64,000 bases of DNA from Mayfieldus sp963772265 (GCA_963772265.1 CAVYWS010000002.1:675914-739913); one strand, 5' to 3'. Counted from the first letter of the stretch, positions 9,581 through 19,882 are shown. A program made the numbers and translations. Notes: generated by a model from the sequence alone, not told the origin.

Positions 9581-10908
9581 TCGTGCGGCTTGGCCATCCG
9601 CGCGTGGTCGAGCGCCTGCTCGAGGATCGCCTCGTCGACGCCCATCTCGCGCGCTACCTCGCGAATCGGCCGTCCCGACTCGTGGGCGGCCTTGACGATC
9701 TCGGTGGCGCGGTCGTAGCCGATGTGCGGGTTGAGCGCCGTCGCGGTCGCCAGGGTCGCCTCGGCGTGGCGCTCATTGACCTCGCGGTCGGCCTCGATTC
9801 CGGCCACACACTTCTCTTCCAGCAAGCGCGACGCCGCGGCAAGCAGCTTGATCGAGTCGAGCAGGTTGCGGGCGATCAGCGGAACCCGGACGTTGAGCTC
9901 GAACTGGCCCTGACTGCCGGCGATCGTGATCGCGGCGTCGTTGCCGATCACCTGCGCGCCGACCTGCATCACGACCTCGCAGATCACCGGGTTGACCTTG
10001 CCGGGCATGATCGACGAGCCCTTCTGAAGCGCCGGCAGGCGGATCTCCGCCAGCCCGGCGCGCGGGCCCGAGTTCATCAGCGCCAGGTCGTTGGCGATCT
10101 TGGTCAGCGAGACCGCGACGACCTTGAGCGCCCCGGAGAGCTCGACCAGCGCGTCGCGGTTGCCCTGCGCCTCGAACGGATCGGCGGGCGCTGAGATCTC
10201 CAGCCCGGTGTCCTCGATCATCAGGCGCCGTACCTTCTCGGCGAACTCCGGATGGGTGTTGAGCCCGGTGCCGGTGGCGGTTCCCCCGAGCGGGATCTGG
10301 CCGACCCGGCCGAGCGTGTCGCGAACCCGGTCGGCGCCGAGCCGGACCTGGGCCGCGTAGCCGCCGAACTCCTGGCCCAGGGTCACCGGTACCGCGTCCA
10401 TCAGGTGGGTGCGCCCGGCCTTGACCACGTCGTCGAACTCCTGCGCCTTGCGCCCCAGCGCCTCGGCGAGGCCGTCGAGCGCCGGCAGCAGCTCGCGGCT
10501 GACCTCGTCAAGCGCCGCCAGGTGGACCGCGGAGGGAAAGACGTCGTTGGAGGACTGGCCGCGGTTGGAGTGGTCGTTGGGGTGCGCGTCCTCGCCGGCC
10601 AGCGCCGCGAGCACTTCGTTGGCGTTCATGTTCGAGGACGTCCCCGAGCCGGTCTGGAATACGTCGATCGGGAACTGGTCGTCGTGATCGCCGGCGGCAA
10701 CCGCGTCTCCAGCGGCGGCGATCCGCTCCGCGATCTCGGGGTCGAGCTCGCCGAGCTCGGCGTTCACCCGCGCCGCCGCCGCCTTGATGCGGCCGAGCCA
10801 GTGGATCACCGGGGCCGGGATCGGCTGCCCGGAGACCGGGAAGTTCTCTACCGCCTTTGCCGTCTCAGCCCCCCAGAGCTGCTCATCGGTGGTGTCCGCG
10901 CTAGCCAT
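9577..10908 (-). CDS. fumC: Fumarate hydratase, class II
   Basis: Cytosolic TCA-cycle enzyme, reversible hydration of fumarate to L-malate, iron-independent class II homotetramer. It is 443 residues, slightly short of the usual 460, and unbroken. Signatures: GSGTSSNMNANEV (about residues 90-102), the catalytic-loop signature GSSIMPGKVNP (about 295-305) and GRTHLMDAVPVTLGQE (about 167-182). The ATG at 10908 follows AAAGGAAG, and the stop codon of the upstream lipoprotein gene lies inside the first codons, so translation is probably coupled. It meets the metallophosphoesterase gene tail to tail in a shared CTAG. The distinction from aspartase and argininosuccinate lyase rests on the GSSIMPGKVNP context and is firm. 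Confidence 0.95.
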   Translation of the reverse strand: MASADTTDEQLWGAETAKAVENFPVSGQPIPAPVIHWLGRIKAAAARVNAELGELDPEIAERIAAAGDAVAAGDHDDQFPIDVFQTGSGTSSNMNANEVLAALAGEDAHPNDHSNRGQSSNDVFPSAVHLAALDEVSRELLPALDGLAEALGRKAQEFDDVVKAGRTHLMDAVPVTLGQEFGGYAAQVRLGADRVRDTLGRVGQIPLGGTATGTGLNTHPEFAEKVRRLMIEDTGLEISAPADPFEAQGNRDALVELSGALKVVAVSLTKIANDLALMNSGPRAGLAEIRLPALQKGSSIMPGKVNPVICEVVMQVGAQVIGNDAAITIAGSQGQFELNVRVPLIARNLLDSIKLLAAASRLLEEKCVAGIEADREVNERHAEATLATATALNPHIGYDRATEIVKAAHESGRPIREVAREMGVDEAILEQALDHARMAKPHD

Positions 10909-11373
10909 CTTCCTTTCCCGCAGCGTATCCCTTCTGGTAGGCGTGGTCGAAGGGCTCGGGCGGGGGCTTTCCGGCCGGGCTGTAGAGCGCGGCGGCCTCG
11001 ATCCGGCGCTGCAGCTCGGCGTGGATTCCCTGCGTGTCGCCGGTCCCGCGGGCGATCGCCCCGACCAGGTAGCCGAGCTGCACCGTGGGCGCCCCGCCCG
11101 GGTCCCGACGCGCCTGCTCGTTCAGCGTCGTCGCGACCGACGAGCAGCGTCGTGCCGAGGTCGGTGAGGTCACCGGCGCCCTGGTTGCGGACCAGGCAGT
11201 CGCTGATCGGCACGTCCCCGGCCAGGCGCACCTGCGCCCGGGGCGTCGGCGAGCGCGTCGAGGAACGCGTTCGGCCCGCCCAGGCAGACGTCGGGCGTGC
11301 TCGCCTGGTCGGCCGAGCCGCAGGCGGCGAGCGCGAGCGAGACCAGGATTGCTGCCGGCGCTGAGCGACGCAT
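10901..11373 (-). CDS. Small lipoprotein of unknown function (two frameshifts)
   Basis: Predicted lipoprotein of about 157 residues. The N-terminus from the ATG at 11373 has a lipobox, LALAACGS. Reading continues through three frames: TPDVCLGGPNAFLDALADAP, then QVRLAGDVPISDCLVRNQGAGDLTDLGTTLLV, then VATTLNEQARRDPGGAPTVQLGYLVGAIARG and on to a stop at 10901. The shifts fall near 11237 (in a C/G homopolymer) and near 11140. The pieces join into one sensible protein with Cys residues that could pair. I do not recognise the family. The last codons overlap the fumC start, suggesting co-transcription. Confidence 0.6.
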
Positions 11374-11400
11374 GCCCCTGATCCTAGGGGCGAGCCGCGC

Positions 11401-11944
11401 CTACCGGGGCACGTCGAAGAGCTCGACCCAGTCGGCCTTGTGGAACGGCTGGGTGGGGGCGTGCGACCAGGAGAGGTGCAGATGGTCGCCGCAGCCGTGA
11501 TCCTTGTCGTGGTTGTAGCCGACCCAGCGGAACGGCGGCCGCGGCCGGTTCTGGCGCGGCTCGGCCCAGCGCGCGATGCGGGTGATCTGCCGCCAGGAGC
11601 CATCGCACCCCTTGCCGTCCCAGTCCAGCGGCGCGACGTCCACCGCCAGCCCCAGGGGGTGCTCGCCGTACCTGGTGTGCGGCTTGCCGCCGTAGGCGTC
11701 CTGGATGTAGAAGCTGCGGAAACGGTCCGAGAGGTAGCGGATCTGAGGCATCAGGCGGCGGTCGATGCGATCGGTTCCGTTGTGGGGGATCGAGTCCGGG
11801 ACCTCGACCAGCCTCTTCTCCCCGTAGGTGATGTGGGTGGCGCGCGGCATCCGGCCCCAGGCGAAGGCCGCCGGCGCGGCGACGAGGATCGCCGCGAAGC
11901 ATGCAGGCGAGGGCGAGGGCGAGGCGCGTCGGGCGCAGGCTCAC
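11401..11944 (-). CDS. Secreted M15-like zinc peptidase paralogue A (frameshift in signal peptide)
   Basis: Exported protein of about 180 residues. GTG at 11944 begins MSLRPTRLALALAC; a net shift near 11890 leads to AAILVAAPAAFAWGR, which together make a signal peptide. The mature part has HPLGLAVDV (H-x-x-G-x-A-x-D pattern) and GDHLHLSW (H-x-H). These are the zinc-ligand blocks of the M15/VanY-like metallopeptidase fold, so a peptidoglycan peptide hydrolase is plausible. It is a close paralogue of the gene just upstream: both share RIARWAEPRQNRP/RLARWAEPRQNRP, FRWVGYN, and the HLHLSW block. Start and stop of the pair overlap as GTGA, so the two are translationally coupled. Confidence 0.7.
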
Positions 11945-12582
11945 GGAGTCGCCTCAGGCGGAACCGGCGCCGGCTGCGGCGGCGTGGGCGTCTCCATGTG
12001 GGGCGGCGCCGGCGCGATCGGGGAAGCGTCGAGGATCACGACCCAGTCGGCGACCTGGAAGCGCTTCGCCGGCGCATGGTCCCAGGAGAGGTGCAGATGG
12101 TTGCCGCAGCCGTGGTTGTAGTCGCCGTTGTAGCCGACCCAGCGGAACGGCAGCCGCGGCCGGTTCTGGCGCGGCTCGGCCCAACGGGCGAGGCGGCTCA
12201 GCCCCCTCCAGCTGCGGTCGCAGCCGCGCCCGTCCCAGGCGATCGGGACGATGTCGGCGGCGAGGCCGTTGTAGTGGTCGGAGTGCTTGACGTGGCAGAG
12301 CCGGCAGCCGACCTGTCCGACTCCGGCCAGCGGTCCGGCGTAGCCCTCGACGACGTAGATCGGGTAGCGATCGGCCAGGTACTGCAGGTCGTCGACGATC
12401 CGGCGGTCGACCATCACTCCCTCGGCATGCGGGACCGAGTCGCCGACCGGGACGATCTTCCCCGCCCGGTAGACGGTGTGGTAGGTCGGGGCGACGGCGG
12501 CGCTCGGGCCGGCGGCCACCCCGGCAGCGACCATCGCCGCGAGGAACGCGGCGGCGATCACCCCTCGGCGAGCCTTGATCAT
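11941..12582 (-). CDS. Secreted M15-like zinc peptidase paralogue B
   Basis: Exported protein of 213 residues, intact. I chose the ATG at 12582, which gives a clean signal peptide (GVIAAAFLAAMVAAGVAA); the longer upstream frame is arginine-rich and unconvincing. The mature domain has SDHYNGLAADIVP (H-x-x-G-x-A-x-D) and GNHLHLSWDHAP (H-x-H), the zinc-binding pattern of M15/VanY-like peptidases. It also has two extra cysteines (CRLCH) just before the first block that are absent from paralogue A, and a Pro-rich C-terminus. A cell-wall peptide hydrolase is the best guess. It is divergent from ileS, with 95 bases between the starts. Confidence 0.75.
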   Translation of the reverse strand: MIKARRGVIAAAFLAAMVAAGVAAGPSAAVAPTYHTVYRAGKIVPVGDSVPHAEGVMVDRRIVDDLQYLADRYPIYVVEGYAGPLAGVGQVGCRLCHVKHSDHYNGLAADIVPIAWDGRGCDRSWRGLSRLARWAEPRQNRPRLPFRWVGYNGDYNHGCGNHLHLSWDHAPAKRFQVADWVVILDASPIAPAPPHMETPTPPQPAPVPPEATP

Positions 12583-12677
12583 GGGCTGCCAATCGGCATC
12601 GGCTGTCCGCATCTTGACCCCCAAACCCGGCGATCTCGCAACGGAGCGCTCGGGCCGCTTGGCAGAATCCGCTGCCC

Positions 12678-15600
12678 ATGGCCGGCTTCGACTCCGTCGA
12701 CCCCAAGCAGTCCTTCCCCGAGCTCGAGCTGCGGGTGCTGGAGCGCTGGCGCGAGAGCGACGTCTTCGGCCGCTCGCTGGCAAACCGCGAGGGGGCCGAG
12801 ACCTGGAGCTTCTACGAGGGCCCGCCGACGGCCAACGGGCGGCCTCACTCCGGCCACGTCCTCTCGCGGGTATTCAAGGACATCTATCCCCGCTACAAGA
12901 CGATGTGCGGCTACCGGGTGCCGCGCAAGGCGGGCTGGGACTGCCACGGGCTGCCGGTCGAGCTCGAGGTCGAGCGCGAGCTCGGCATCTCCTCGAAGGA
13001 GGAGATCGAGGAGATCGGGATCGAGGAGTTCAACCAGCGCTGCCGCGATTCGGTCTTCCGCTACATCGAGGACTGGAACGCGCTCACCGAGCGGATCGGC
13101 TTCTGGATCGACCTCGACGACCCCTACTTCACCCTCACCAACGACTACATCGAGTCGGTCTGGTGGGCGCTGCGGCGGATCTGGGACGACGGGCGGCTCT
13201 ACGAGGCCTACAAGGTGGTGCCCTACTGCCCGCGTGACGGCACCGCGCTGTCCTCGCACGAGGTTGCGCTGGGATACCACGACGTCGAGGACCCGAGCGT
13301 CTACGTGCGGATGCCTGTCTCGAACCCGAAGCCGCCGCTGCAGGAGGGCGACTCGCTGCTGGTCTGGACGACCACACCGTGGACGCTGATCTCAAACGCG
13401 GCGATCGCCGCCGGCGAGGAGATCGGCTACGCGCGGGTGCGCCACGAGGGCGAGGTCCTGGTGCTGGCCGAAGGCCTGGTCGAGAAGGTGCTGGGCGAGG
13501 ACGCCGAGGTTCTCGACCGCTTCCCCGGCTCCGAGCTCTCCGGCGCGGCCTACGAGCCCCCGTTCGACTACGTCACCGACTACGGCCCGCGCGGCCACAC
13601 CGTCCTGCTCGGGGACTTCGTATCCACCGACGAGGGAACCGGGTTCGTCCACACCGCGATCGCCTTCGGCGAGGACGACTTCCGGCTCGGCGAGCAGTAC
13701 GGGATCACGCTCCAGAACCCGGTCGACCCGCGCGGCCGCTTCGACGAGCGGATCACCGACTTCGCGGGCCGATTCGTCAAGGACGCCGACCCCGATATCG
13801 TCGCCGCTCTGAAGCAGCGCGGCCGGCTGCTTCGGGCCGAGACCTACCTGCACGCCTATCCGCATTGCTGGCGCTGCGACACCCCGCTGCTCTACTACGC
13901 GAAGTCGAGCTGGTACATCCGCACGACCGATGTCCGCGAGCAGCTGCTGGCCGCCAACGAGCAGATCGGCTGGCATCCCGAGCACATCAAGCAGGGCCGA
14001 TTCGGCAAGTGGCTTGAGAACAACGTCGACTGGGCGCTGTCGAGGGATCGCTACTGGGGGACCCCGCTGCCGATCTGGGAGTGTGACTCCGCCGACTGCG
14101 AGGAGCGATTCTGCGCCGGGTCGATCGCCGAGCTCGGGGAGCGCGCAACCGTTCCCGACGACCTGCATCGCCCCTACATCGACGAGGTCTCATGGGCCTG
14201 CGAGGCGGAGGTCTGCGAGGGGACGATGCGCCGCACCCCCGCGGTGATCGACGCTTGGTTCGACTCCGGCTCGATGCCCTTCGCCCAGTTTCACCACCCG
14301 TTCGAGAACACAGAGACCTTCGAGCACCGCTTCCCCGCCGACTACATCTGCGAGGCGATCGACCAGACCAGGGGCTGGTTCTACACCCTGCATGCGATCT
14401 CGGTCCTGCTCTTCGACGGGCCCAGCTACCTGAACTGCGTCTGCCTCGGCCTGATCCTCGACCCCGAGGGCCAGAAGATGTCGAAGAGCCGCGGCAACGT
14501 GGTCGAGCCGGCCGAGGTGATCGACCGCCACGGGGCGGACGCGCTGCGCTGGTACTACTTCGCCTCCCAGCAGCCCTGGGCGGGATACCGGTTCAGCGCC
14601 GACGCAGTCGGCGAGGCGGTGCGCCAGGTCCTGCTGACGCTCTGGAACACCTACTCGTTCTGGGTCCTCTACGCGCAGGCGGAGGGCTTCGGCCCCGACG
14701 ACTACCGTCCCCCCGCCCACCCGCACGGCGAGATCCATGCCGCCCATGCGACCAGCCTCGACCGCTGGGTCGTCTCGCGGCTCCAGCACACCACCGAGAC
14801 CGTGCGCGAGCGGCTCGACAACTTCGACGCCACCCTCGCCGGCCAGGCGATCGCGACCTATCGTCGAGGAGCTCTCGAACTGGTACGTGCGCCTCTCCCG
14901 GCGCCGCTTCTGGGAGGGCGACCGCAACGCGTTCGCGACCCTGCGCCACTGTCTGGTCGAGACCGCGAAGCTGCTCGCCCCGTTCACCCCGTTCCTCGCC
15001 GACGAGATCTACTGCAACCTGGTCGGAGGGGCCGACGGCGACTTCGGCGACGCGCCGGACTCGGTCCACCTCAGCGACTTCCCCCGCGCCAACCCCGAGC
15101 TCGTCAACGACGAGCTCGAGGCGGCGATCGAGGCCGTGCGGCGGACGATCGAGCTCGGCCGGGCGGCGCGGTCGGACGCCAAGGTGAAGCTGCGCCAGCC
15201 ACTGCGGCGAGCCGTGATCGTCGCCACCGACGCCGAGCGCGCCGCGATCGAGTCGGAGGCCGACCTCGTCCGGGCGGAGTTGAACGTCAAGGAGCTCGAC
15301 TTCGTCAGCGAGCAGTCGGAGCTGATCTCCTACCGGGTGCGGCCCAACTACCGCGCCCTCGGCCCGCGCTTCGGCAAGCAGATGCCCCAGGTCGCCGCTG
15401 CGGTCGAGGCGCTGGACGCCGCCCATGTCGCCGCCGCGGTCGAGCGCGGAGGCGAGGTCGGGATCAACGTCGACGGCCACGACCACTCGCTCTCGGGCGA
15501 CGAGATCTCCCTGGTCATGGAGCAGCTGGAGGGCTACCAGGTCGAGGCCGAGGCGGGCCACGCCGTCGCGCTGCAGCTCGAGCTCGACGAGGAGCTTCGC

Positions 15601-15855
15601 CGCGAGGGCCTTGCCCGCGAGATCGTCCACGCAATCCAGAACGCCCGCAAGCAGGCGGGCCTCGACGTCTCGGACCGGATCGAGCTGGGGCTCGGCGGCG
15701 ACGAAGAGCTGCTGGAGGCGGCACGCGAGCACGAGGCCTACATCGCCGGCGAGACCCTGGCCACCAAGGTCGCCTACGACGGCGCCGGCCCCGACGTCAT
15801 CGCGGCGACGATCGAGGGCCGGAAGCTGAGCATCGGCGTCAGCCGAGCCGCCTGA
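12678..15855 (+). CDS. ileS: Isoleucyl-tRNA synthetase (one frameshift)
   Basis: Class I aminoacyl-tRNA synthetase charging tRNA-Ile, cytosolic and essential, about 1058 residues. The HIGH-type motif is HSGH (about residues 56-59, preceded by PPTANGRP) and the KMSKS motif is intact (about 600). The editing domain lies between them (LLVWTTTPWTLISN, STDEGTGFVHTAIAFGEDDF). The long C-terminus without a zinc-finger knuckle and the GRPHSGH signature fit the type 2 (eukaryote-like) IleRS. The frame shifts near 14865, between AGQAIATY and VEELSNWYVRLSRRRFW; both sides are well conserved, and a real break in the only visible copy of an essential gene is unlikely, so I treat it as sequence error. Confidence 0.9.
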
Positions 15856-15874
15856 ATCGGATAGGTTCGACCCC

Positions 15875-16793
15875 GTGAGCGACGGCTTCAAGATCACTCC
15901 CGAAGAGGTCGTCGACGGCGTCAACGAGCGCTACGGCCGCCACCCCGGGTACCGGGCGCTGCACGCCAAGGGCTTCTTCTACAAGGCGACCTTCACGGCA
16001 ACCCCGGAGGCCGCCCGCCTGACCCGCGCCGCCCACATGCAGGGCGATCCGGTGCCGGCGATGGTCCGGCTGTCGAACGGCTCCGGCAGGCCCGACTCGA
16101 AGGATTACGCCCCCGACGTGCGCGGGATGGCGGTCTCGTTCGAGCTGCCCGACGGCTCGCGCACCGACGTCCTCGCCCAGACCGCTCCCAACTTCCCGGT
16201 CAACACTCCGGAGGGCTTCGTCGAGGTGGTGCAGGCCAACGTCGCCGGCCTGGCGCGTCTGGTCAAGTTTCCGGTCTTCCTCGCCCGCCACCCGAGCGCG
16301 CTGCCGGGCCTGCCGGGCAACCTGAAAGCGCTGGCACCCCCGCGCAGCTACGCGACTCGCCGCTACTTCCCGATCCACACCTTCAAGTGGGTGGACGCCG
16401 GGGGCGGCGAGAGATTCGTCAAGTACACCTGGGTCCCGGAGGCCGGCGAGGAGTCGATCTCGGCCAAGGAGGCGAAGCAGGCCGGGGCCGACTACCTGCG
16501 CGACGAGATGCAGGAACGGCTGGCGCGAGGACCGGCCCGCTTCCAGTTCCAGCTCAAGATCGGCGAGGACGGCGACGAGACCGACGACCCGCGGGTGAAC
16601 TGGCCGGACGACCGCGAGACGCTGACGGCCGGCACCCTCGAGATCACCGACCCGGACCCGCTTCCGGAGCAGGGCGGTGAGATCGTCGTCTTCGACCCGA
16701 TGCGCCTCACGGACGGCATCGAGCCGTCCGGCGATCGGATCCTGCAGTTACCGCCCCCGGGCCTACTCGGTGTCGGCGGAGCGCAGAAGCTAG
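15875..16793 (+). CDS. Catalase-related haem peroxidase (one frameshift at the C-terminus)
   Basis: Small catalase-fold haem protein of about 305 residues, of the catalase family peroxidase group (shorter than true catalases). Landmarks are GYRALHAKGFFYKATFT, VRLSNGSGRPD, DVRGMAVSF, and VVFDPMRLTDGIEPSGDRIL near the end. The frame is lost near 16750; one net shift restores RPRAYSVSAERRS and a stop at 16791-16793, matching the usual end of the family, where the Tyr of the R-x-x-Y segment is the proximal haem ligand. Without the repair that Tyr is missing. The start is GTG at 15875, 20 bases after ileS. It probably consumes peroxide or organic peroxides. Confidence 0.8.
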
Positions 16794-16973
16794 CTAGCGC
16801 TTGCGCTCGCCGCCGAAGTACCAGTCAGCGGGGGCGCCGTCCTCGAACTTCACCCAGACGTCCTCGCGCTGCGCCTTGCCGACCTCGACCAGGGCCTCGG
16901 TGACGCGGCGCGCGACCTCCGACTTCTGCTCCTCGTCGCGTCCCTCGAACCAGTGAATCTGGACGAAGGGCAC
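16794..16973 (-). CDS. 4-oxalocrotonate tautomerase-family small protein
   Basis: A 59-residue protein. GTG at 16973 begins (M)PFVQIHWFEGRDEEQK, placing a proline at position 2. In the tautomerase superfamily the catalytic base is the N-terminal Pro after Met removal, so the start choice is supported. Length and the DVWVKFEDGAPADWYFGG tail fit a 4-OT-like hexamer or trimer subunit. It lies one base after the trxA stop, so it is probably co-transcribed with trxA. Its stop abuts that of the catalase-like gene (TAG/CTA at 16791-16796). The substrate is unknown. Confidence 0.75.
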   Translation of the reverse strand: MPFVQIHWFEGRDEEQKSEVARRVTEALVEVGKAQREDVWVKFEDGAPADWYFGGERKR

Positions 16974-16974
16974 G

Positions 16975-17301
16975 CTAGGCGAGCGCCGGCTCCAGCTCGG
17001 CCTCGAGGCGGCGCTTGGGCATCGCACCGATCACCTTCTTGGCGATCTGGCCGTCCTTGAACAGGATCAGGGTGGGGATCGAGAGCACTTCGTAGCGTGC
17101 GGTCGTCTGCTGGTTCTCGTCGGTGTTGAGGCTGACGACCTTCAGGTCCTCGCGCTCGCCGTCGATCTCCTCGAGGATCGGATGGACGACGCGGCAGGGC
17201 CCGCACCAGGGAGCCCAGAAGTCGACCAGCACGGGCCCTTCCGCCTCCAGGACCTCGGACTGAAAGGTCGCGTCTGTCACGTCGCTGAGCTTGCCTGTCA
17301 C
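16975..17301 (-). CDS. trxA: Thioredoxin
   Basis: Cytosolic disulfide reductant, 108 residues, standard length. The active site is WCGPC with cysteines at about residues 33 and 36. The cis-Pro lies in SIPTLILF, and FKDGQIAKKVIG is the usual strand-loop that follows. The GTG start at 17301 is preceded by AGGAGAG. An AT-rich palindrome about 40 bases upstream is a likely promoter/operator region. The downstream partner is the small tautomerase-like gene. No thioredoxin reductase is in the window. The identification is firm. Confidence 0.93.
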   Translation of the reverse strand: MTGKLSDVTDATFQSEVLEAEGPVLVDFWAPWCGPCRVVHPILEEIDGEREDLKVVSLNTDENQQTTARYEVLSIPTLILFKDGQIAKKVIGAMPKRRLEAELEPALA

Positions 17302-17340
17302 TGGTTCTCTCCTACCGAGTCGGTGGTTGCCTGCTCAATA

Positions 17341-17355
17341 CTATACAAAGTATAG
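17341..17355 (-). promoter_or_regulatory. AT-rich palindrome upstream of trxA
   Basis: CTATAC (17341-17346), AAA, GTATAG (17350-17355): a perfect 6-bp inverted repeat with a 3-base spacer, strikingly AT-rich for this genome. It sits about 40 bases before the trxA start on the minus strand and right after the stop of the glycosyltransferase gene. On that strand it contains TATACT and TATAGT, either of which could be a -10 element. It looks like a promoter with an overlapping dimer-repressor site; the regulator is unknown. Confidence 0.5.
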
Positions 17356-17363
17356 CGACGCCC

Positions 17364-18092
17364 TCATCGCATTTGGCGTCGCTTGAACCGTAACGCGGGG
17401 ACCCGCCAGATCGCCTCGGCGACTATCGCCCCGCCCATCTTCGATATCCCATCGCGGCGGTCCCGAAACACGATCGGGACCTCGACGACCTCGAACCCGG
17501 CCCGGATCGCCCGGTAGGTCATCTCGACCTGGAACGCATAGCCGCGCGACGCCACAGAGTCGAGGTCGATCCCCTCGAGCACGCTGCGCCGGTAGCACTT
17601 GAAGCCGCCCGTCAGGTCGTGGACCGGCAGCCCGAGGATCGCCCGCGCGTAGGTGCTGCCGCCGCGGCTGATCAGCCGCCGCAGCGGACCCCACTCGGTG
17701 ACGCCGCCGCCCGGCACATAGCGGGATCCGAGCACCAGGTCCGCGGTTCGCGACGCGTCGAGCAGCCTGGGAAGGTAAGCCGGGTCGTGGGAGAAGTCGG
17801 CATCCATCTGGACCACCAGCTCCGCCCCCTGAGCCAGTGCCGTCCTGAACGCATCCAGGTAGGCCGGCCCGATGCCCTCCTTGCGCGGGCGGTGGATGAC
17901 CTCGACGTCGTCGTGCTCGGCCGCGAGGCGATCGGCGATCTCTCCGGTCCCGTCTGGCGAGCTGTCGTCGACGATCACGATCCGCCGCGACGCCGGCAGC
18001 ACCTTGCGAACCGACTCGACGAGGCGCTCGATGTTGGGGGCCTCGTTGTAGGTCGGAACGATCAGCCAGACGGGCCGGGTCTCGGCGGGCAC
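17364..18092 (-). CDS. Polyprenol-phosphate mannosyltransferase-type GT2 glycosyltransferase
   Basis: Family GT2 glycosyltransferase of 242 residues, similar to the catalytic domain of dolichol/polyprenol monophosphomannose synthases that make the lipid-linked mannose donor at the membrane. Visible blocks: PTYNEAPNIERLV (nucleotide binding), VDDSSPDGTG, QMDADFSHDP (D-x-D metal site, about residue 100), LGSRYVPGGGV, and RRDGISKMGG near the C-terminus. There is no membrane segment, so this is the single-domain form. GTG at 18092 is used. It is close to and in the same direction as trxA but separated from it by the AT-rich palindrome. Confidence 0.82.
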   Translation of the reverse strand: MPAETRPVWLIVPTYNEAPNIERLVESVRKVLPASRRIVIVDDSSPDGTGEIADRLAAEHDDVEVIHRPRKEGIGPAYLDAFRTALAQGAELVVQMDADFSHDPAYLPRLLDASRTADLVLGSRYVPGGGVTEWGPLRRLISRGGSTYARAILGLPVHDLTGGFKCYRRSVLEGIDLDSVASRGYAFQVEMTYRAIRAGFEVVEVPIVFRDRRDGISKMGGAIVAEAIWRVPALRFKRRQMR

Positions 18093-18138
18093 GCGGCGAT
18101 GCTATTGGGGCGTAGGCGCGCGCAGATAGGTTGAAGTC

Positions 18139-19882
18139 ATGCGCAACGCGGAGATCGCAGCGGCGCTGGACGAGCTGGGGACCCTCTACGAGCTCGACGG
18201 AGCGGTCCGCTACCGCGTGCTCGCCTACCACGACGCGGCGCGGACGGTGCGTGACTGCCCGGTCTCGGTCGAGGACCTTGCCCGGGCTGGGCGGGCGACC
18301 GAGCTGGCCGGGATCGGCAAGACGCTGCAGGAGAAGATCCTCGCCCTCGTCGACACCGGAGAGATCCCGTCGGCGGTGAAGTTGAAGAAGAAGTTCCCGC
18401 CGACCCTGATCGCGGTGACCCGGCTGCCCGGCCTGGGGGCGAAGACCGCGCGCCGCCTCTACGACGAGCTCGACGTCGCCTCGCTCGACGACCTGCGGGC
18501 CGCAGCCGAGGCGCAGAAGATCCGCGAGCTGAAGGGAATGGGTCAGAAGGCGGAGGAGAAGATCCTCGCCTCCCTGGAGGCGATGAAGGACGTCGACGAA
18601 GGAGCGGCGGGGCGGCTGCTTCTCTCCGACGTGCTTCCGGTGGCCGAGGAGCTGGCGGCGGCGCTGCGCGAGCACCCGGCCGCCGACCGGGTCGAGGTGG
18701 CGGGCTCGGCGCGGCGCCGCGCCGACACCTGCAAGGACATCGACCTGATCGCGACCGCCGACGACCCCAAGGCGCTCGCGGAGCACCTGGCGACGCACCC
18801 GCTGGTCTCGGCGGCCGGCTCGCCCGGTGAGAGCGGGGTCCGGGCCCTGACCCACAACGGCATCCCCGTGGACCTTCGGATCGTCGCCCCGGCGTTCTTC
18901 GGCAACCTGCTGCAGCACTTCACCGGCTCGGCCCTGCACAACGTCCAGCTGCGCGAGGACGCCGTGGCGCGCGGCTTCTCGGTCTCCGAGCACGGGGTCA
19001 CCGAGACCGAGGGCGGCAAGGTCCATCGCTGCGCCACCGAGCAGCAGGTCTACAAGCGGCTGGGCTACTCCTACATCGAGCCCGAGCTCCGCGAGGGTGC
19101 CGGGGAGCTGAAGGCCGCCCGCAACGGCAAGCTGCCCGAGCTGGTGAAGCTGGGGGACCTTCGCGGCGACCTGCACTGCCACACCACCCTCTCCGACGGC
19201 AAGGCGAGCCTCGAGGAGATGGCCGAGGCGGCGCGCGGGCGGCGCTACTCCTACCTCGCGGTCACCGACCACTCGGCGACGCACGGTTTCGGCGACGACG
19301 TCAGCGCCGAACGTCTCTGGGAGCGAATCGACGAGGTGCGCACCCTGGACGCGAAGCTGCCCCGCTTCCACCTGCTCGCCGGCTCGGAGATCAACATCGG
19401 CATCGACGGCTCCCTGGACTACCCGGAGGACCTGGTCGCCGAGCTGGACTGGGTGATCGCAAGCGTCCACACCTCGTTCACGGTCGAACAGAAGAAGATG
19501 ACGGGCCGCGTGCTGGAGGCGATCGAGAATCCCTACGTCGACTGCATCGGGCATCTGACCGGACGGCTGATCGGGCGCCGCGAGCCCTACGCGATCGACG
19601 TCGAGGCTGTCGCCGAGGCGGCGGCGCGGACCGGGACGATGCTGGAGATCAACGGAAATCCCAACCGCCGCGACCTCTCCGACCGCCACGCCCGCCTCGC
19701 GGCGGAGGCGGGAGCGATGATCGTGCTCAACACCGACGCGCACCGGGTTCGGACCCTGGACAACATGCAGTACGCGGTGGCGACGGCTCGGCGGGCCTGG
19801 CTGACCCGCCGAGCAGGTCGCCAACACCCGCGGTTGGCGCGAGTTCGCCCGGCTTCGCAAGCGGGCCCGAAAGCGGTCCTAG
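18139..19882 (+). CDS. polX: DNA polymerase/3'-5' exonuclease PolX (frameshift near the C-terminus)
   Basis: Family X DNA polymerase with a PHP nuclease domain, about 580 residues; in bacteria it acts in base-excision and gap repair. An N-terminal 8-kDa-like and HhH region (AGIGKTLQEKI, LPGLGAKTARRLY, LKGMGQKAEEKI) is followed by the nucleotidyltransferase site VAGSARRRADTCKDIDLI (about 188-205, two Asp in DID). The PHP domain begins at DLHCHTTLSDG (about 345) with AVTDHS and LEINGNPNR. An extra base near 19803 breaks the frame; repaired, it reads AEQVANTRGWREFARLRK and stops at 19880-19882. The stop shares a CTAG with that of the convergent membrane-protein gene. Confidence 0.88.

Noticed and set aside
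17341..19860. Very long minus-strand open frame (over 800 codons) across the glycosyltransferase and PolX
   Set aside because: It is the antisense shadow of polX and of the glycosyltransferase in another frame: repetitive Arg/Gly/Val composition and no recognisable motif, whereas the plus-strand frame has full PolX and PHP signatures.
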